Shown here one piece after another: positions 59,966-64,000 of a DNA stretch of 64,000 nucleotides. This stretch comes from Neopestalotiopsis rosae (lineage: Eukaryota > Ascomycota > Sordariomycetes > Amphisphaeriales > Sporocadaceae). Location of the stretch: positions 2,728,001-2,792,000 of the forward strand of contig JALGAS010000004.1 of NCBI GenBank assembly GCA_023078685.1, given 5' to 3'. The position numbers were made by a program, and so were the translations under genes. Positions within the stretch are counted from its first letter, which is position 1. Each line of letters begins with the position of its first letter. The notes below the pieces were generated by a model that did not search any database, had not been told where the DNA came from, and was given only the letters and a program-made list of their open reading frames with translations.

Positions 59966-62324
59966 ATGACCCCTGTTGTCAATAGAGATGGGCTCGCGAT
60001 CTCCAGAGCTTCTGTAGGCATGGCCACCGAAATCAAGAATCTCTACCGCGAGGACTACGGTAGCCGATGGGAAGAGTGGTCTGCCGAGGAGTTTGACACA
60101 GACAGCGAGCCCGCATTGTCAAAGTTCGCCTTGATTGTGCGTCGTGAAATGGATGCCGGGAACACTCAAGGGCCCGCCTTTTTCTTGCACTCCATCAAGA
60201 TTCACAGCCCGCTACTGAAGGAGATCCTACGGTCTGTCTTTGCCGGATATCAGCATATCAATACCGACCTGGAGAGGCTGGAGTTCTGGGCGCCGTTCCA
60301 TGACTTCTACTACCGTTGGTCCTGGTTCATGAAAGCTGAGCCGGCTCCGGAGGACAAATTGGCAGCTGAGCACTACAAGTTACTGTTCGACGTCATGAAC
60401 AAAGAATTCAGACCACACATTGACCATTTCTCGGATCTACAAACGAACGGTGTCATCTCCTTTGATTACGTCTGGGCTCTCTTCCATCCCGGCGAGGAGA
60501 TTTATTCGCGGGAGGATGGCCACGACCGCCTCTACCTGCTGACGAGCGGCAATTATGTCCTGCTCGATACTGGCCGGGTATACAGACTATCGTGTCGATA
60601 TATCGATACCGATGGCGTGCGCTTCGGTTACCGTGATACTCATCTGGATATCCCCGCCTTTGGTAATCTGATGCCAATGGCGAGCCTCAACGTCTTGCCG
60701 GGCTCTCTGTATTACTGGCTGCCCTATGACTACCTCCAAGTCCGTCAACAAATCAAGACTCGCGGCCGCAAATTTGCAAAGCTACGAGAGATGAGCTGCA
60801 GCGCCTACTCTGGAGTCTACGAGCTGGGAAAGGCGCCGAAAGGAGTATCTGAGAGACAGTTTGTGAGTGCCATCATCCATTCTCAGCATTCATTCTCCTC
60901 ATGAATTTGGCTATACTGACGGGGTCTATACAGCTCAAATCCGGCAAAGTCATGATTGACTGTTCTTCATTTCACCGTTACACTGGAGATGATGAGAAAC
61001 TTGCCCCGCTAAATGATCCCAATTCGACTGCTCGAGGACCACAAACTTGTGGAAGTCAAGGAGAAGCAAAGATTATGTCTGATGATATTGATTACCAAGG
61101 TATGTCATCAGGTTTTAAATAATTATACAGTTATACTCGTACAATCATGATTTAAGAGAAGCGTAAAACACTGAACAAAGACCGCAGAGGAATATCTATC
61201 TAACGACCATTACGCTCTATGCACACCGCGTGTCAAGGGCTTTTGTTTGGAGACGAAAGACTGGGGTGATTATATTTAGCCCCCTCCAAAACTGCATGCG
61301 CATGCTGACCATATTGAAGCATATTTCTACGTGGACCAGGTGGAAGAAATAGTGTGGAATGACGATGCATTTGACCAGCTTGTCCTTGCAGATGACTACA
61401 AGCAAATCATATGGGCCTTTGTAGACTCCCAACTGGCAAGAAAGGATAATTTTGATGACGTGATCAAGGGCAAAGGTAGGTTGAGTATATCCATCCGAGA
61501 GCTACGTCTGTTTACACACACGTGATTAACTCACAAATTGTCCAGGAAAGGGCATTATCATGCTCCTGAGTGGCGATCCTAGCGTCGGAAAAACCTTGAC
61601 ATCTGAATCGGGTACGTTCCCTGTTTATTTCTTTGATCTCAGTTCAGCGTTCCGACTGTTCCTGTGCTGATAAACATCCACCAAAGTGGCCGAAACAATG
61701 AAAAGGCCGCTCTACAGCATGAGCGCTGGCGACTTGGGTGACGACCCCAGCACCTTCGAAAGTAATCTCGTTCGCGTGCTGGAGCTGTCGACGCGATGGG
61801 GTGCCATCCTGGTCATCGACGAATGTGATGTTTTCCTTGAGGAACGCACCTCGTCGGACCTGGCCCGCAACAAGCTGGTCTCTGTCCTGTTGCGCCAGCT
61901 CGAGTACTTCCAGGGCGTCATGTTCCTTACGACCAACCGAGTCGCGGCCTTTGACCCGGCTTTTGAGTCTCGCATTCACTTGACCATTCACTATCCCAAA
62001 CTCGACGTGGACAGTCGCCGCCACATCTGGCGGACGTTTGTCAAGCCCGATAAAGCAAGTTATACCAGCGACATCCAGGAAGCTGACTTGGACAAGCTGG
62101 CGCAGGCTGAGCTGAATGGCAGACAGATCAAGAATGTGGTACAGACGTCCAGGTTGCTTGCAGCCAGAGACATGAGCCCGCTTTCCATGGATCATATTGC
62201 CGCGGTGCTGAGAGTGAAGGTGGCAAATGCTGCCGACATTGCTTCGACTCAATTGCCTGACAAGCCTTCAACGGGTAGATACCTGAGTAACTATGCCTGG
62301 GGCCTTTTGGGACGCTATTTATAA
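59966..62324 (+). CDS. AAA family ATPase
   Basis: Six exons (59966-60862, 60934-61099, 61188-61265, 61320-61475, 61546-61611, 61687-62324) join in phase to 666 residues. The long N-terminal region (about residues 20-300) contains the conserved segments typical of a fungal AAA subgroup (FDYVWALFHPGEEIYSR, YIDTDGVRFGYRD), then LCTPRVKGFCLETKDW. The AAA core has a Walker A GDPSVGKT (442-449, with Asp-Pro-Ser where Pro-Pro-Gly is usual), Walker B AILVIDECDVFLEER (494-508), sensor 1 FLTTNR and the arginine region FDPAFESRIHLTIHYPKL. This family is numerous in filamentous fungi and poorly characterised. Remodelling of proteins or complexes is the general expectation. No membrane span or signal peptide is seen. 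The ATG is the first one in frame. Confidence 0.92.
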
Positions 62325-63068
62325 TTCGAATGTCGGCCCGTGGAAACGCGCCAGAAGACGGAGGGAAAAACACCGCCCTGCATTTAGAGTTTTGACTACG
62401 GCAGCCATTGAGGGGTTCACAGATGGAGAGACGTTTTCGCGTTGCACACACAAGATTGTTTATCGCTGTCGCATATTGGACTACTCTATGTTTACTTGAT
62501 GGACTGTTTTATTACTTCAGTCAGACATCCCTAGCCGAATACCTAGCAAAGTGAAAAAAATTCCATCTCCCAACTCCACGAGCGCAAAGCTTGAGCCCTT
62601 TGAGCAGTCCTATGAAACTCTAAAGCAGCCAACCAGTACACAGCCAGACGCGTCACAGCCAAGACCGGGGGATATTAGGCAAAAAAACAGGCAGGGAAAA
62701 AGAGAACAACAAGATGGAAAACCATTAACGCCAACCCTTTGGTGCAAGATATCGTGAAACGCCTTGCCAATGCTTGCATCGTTGCCGGCCAGCCAAATTG
62801 GCCAGCACGAGCCAAAATTTTGTACTTTCATCATGTCCCACAACACGCCAGTATGTTCAGCCGCTCCCTCCCCTCGGATTTCTCTGACAAAGGAAAAGTG
62901 GCAGATGATAAAGAGTGTCGGGCCTGGTGATTAGGCACTTTGGTGTTGTGGTGTGTGTTCGTTGACGTCGTTTCTAGGTATACAAATAACAACTTCTGCC
63001 CCCCTCTCAGCGTCTCCTCTCGGGGCGCTCTACTAGGATTCGCGCATGCTCTCATCGGCTTGAGGCTC
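62325..63068. other. intergenic between convergent genes
   Basis: Holds the 3' ends of the AAA ATPase gene and of the partial gene on the minus strand. No other feature was seen. Confidence 0.6.
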
Positions 63069-64000
63069 CTAGACTCTGACCATGGGCTTTCTTCGAACCA
63101 AGAAAGGACTGGGCATCTCATCCGTCTCAGGGTCCCACACGGCGGCGGGCTCCAGGGTCGACTTGTCCGAGCCACCATCACGGCTCTTAAGCGAGTTGGT
63201 GCGCTTGGGACTGACGTTGGGAGCACGGCCGCCAGCACGGGCCTGTTGCAGCTCAATCAAGGTCCGGCCGCGAACATTATTCTTGGTAAGGCCCTTGTTC
63301 GGCGAAGAATCGGCCCAGTCCTTGGTGGACACTTTGGATTGGAGACCGCTGCGGTTCTCGCCCACGAGATTGGCGACAGAGGGAATCTTACTCAACCGCC
63401 TGTTAGGAGTGTTGTTACGCTCTCGTAGGGGTGCGCTGGCCTCTGTCTTCTTCTGCGCATTGATCGGAGGGAAAGACGACAGACCCTTGTTCAGAGTCGA
63501 GGAAGTGGTCTTTGCCTGGCCCATGGGAGCGGTCTTGGTCGACGTCAGATTGGGACGTTTGATGCCGAAAGGATTCTTGATCGACCGTGGCTGGCGCGAG
63601 GGAGACGGGGCCATGGGCTCGTCGTCATCCTCGTCCTCCGACTCAGACACCAGCGGATCGGCATCTCTGAATCTGTCAGTGTCCCCAGCAGCAAAAATAG
63701 TCTGAGGGTGAGATGTAGGAGCCTTGGTAGCCGCCATGCGACGAGGCGACAAAGAGAGCGCCGCAAGAGGGATGGGAGATGGGGAGGCCATCTCAATGTC
63801 CATGGGAGTTCCCAGAGGACCAGCAAACATGGTTTGGGCACGCCCGAATGGCGTTCTCGTGCTTTTCTTAAGAGGTTGCACCGGCTCTGGCGATTCTATC
63901 GAGAGTTCTGTAATGTCCGTGGTGGACGGGAATTCGCCATCAGTGCTGTGGCCACTAGCACTCAAGCCAGCACTGGAGCGAGGATAATCTGACTTGGTGG
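63069..64000 (-). CDS. C-terminal part of a probable NIMA-like mitotic kinase (partial)
   Basis: The frame is open from the window edge at 64000 to a stop at 63069 (about 310 codons), so the N-terminal part lies outside. The visible region is disordered, Ser/Pro/Thr-rich and full of (S/T)P sites (for example ALSLSPRRMAAT, EMASPSPIPL) with basic patches. Near the end NVRGRTLIELQQARAGGR and AAVWDPETDEMPSPFLVRRKP resemble the tail of fungal NIMA-type kinases as I remember it. The kinase domain itself is not in the window, so the identity is tentative. A cell-cycle role would follow if it is correct. Confidence 0.55.
   Translation of the reverse strand, partial: TKSDYPRSSAGLSASGHSTDGEFPSTTDITELSIESPEPVQPLKKSTRTPFGRAQTMFAGPLGTPMDIEMASPSPIPLAALSLSPRRMAATKAPTSHPQTIFAAGDTDRFRDADPLVSESEDEDDDEPMAPSPSRQPRSIKNPFGIKRPNLTSTKTAPMGQAKTTSSTLNKGLSSFPPINAQKKTEASAPLRERNNTPNRRLSKIPSVANLVGENRSGLQSKVSTKDWADSSPNKGLTKNNVRGRTLIELQQARAGGRAPNVSPKRTNSLKSRDGGSDKSTLEPAAVWDPETDEMPSPFLVRRKPMVRV

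Noticed and set aside
61644..62252. 202-codon minus-strand frame
   Set aside because: Antisense to the AAA core.
63082..63705. 207-codon plus-strand frame
   Set aside because: Antisense to the partial kinase-tail gene, whose frame is open to the window edge.

Overview
The window looks like nuclear DNA of a filamentous ascomycete (Pezizomycotina). Genes are split by short introns of about 45-80 bases with GTRNGT donors, CTRAC-like branch points and YAG acceptors. The families seen (Clr5 and Zn2Cys6 regulators, PTH11-type receptor, 2EXR protein, cellular RNA-dependent RNA polymerase, fungal UDP-galactopyranose mutase) are typical of that group. A Sordariomycete, perhaps Hypocreales, is an inference from overall style and not proven.

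Layout. 0-10 kb: a gene-poor start with possible remnants, a small membrane protein (2609-2875), a disordered His/Ser/Arg/Pro-rich protein (3229-4086), a four-exon secreted protein (4853-5797) and a membrane-anchored double amidohydrolase (6484-9327). 10-22 kb: an NmrA-like protein (10318-11368), an atypical SDR (12027-12980), an AT-rich zone with gene remnants and a nonsense-interrupted frame, then a ten-exon class I terpene synthase (17459-19029) beside a Clr5-domain regulator (19565-21841). This could be a small terpenoid locus. 24-32 kb: a sugar transporter and an intracellular GH3 glycosidase transcribed divergently from one 0.8-kb promoter, followed by a Zn2Cys6 regulator, which resembles a sugar-uptake and hydrolysis module. 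32-46 kb: a ten-exon multi-pass membrane protein, an EthD/alpha-beta hydrolase fusion, a PTH11/rhodopsin-type protein and a 2EXR protein, separated by long gene-poor stretches. 46-64 kb: an eleven-exon RNA-dependent RNA polymerase (RNA silencing), UDP-galactopyranose mutase (galactofuranose synthesis), a protein joining a STAND-type N-terminal region to a UBR box, a nucleotide-sugar 4,6-dehydratase, an AAA ATPase, and the C-terminal part of a probable NIMA-like kinase running off the end.

All exon models were built by hand from splice consensus, frame continuity and family knowledge. No search was run. Where exons join in phase and restore a family motif (terpene synthase, polymerase, mutase, AAA ATPase, GH3, Zn2Cys6) confidence is high. 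The most unusual proteins are the UBR-box/STAND-like fusion, the EthD-EthD-hydrolase fusion and the amidohydrolase with a second, metal-ligand-less half.
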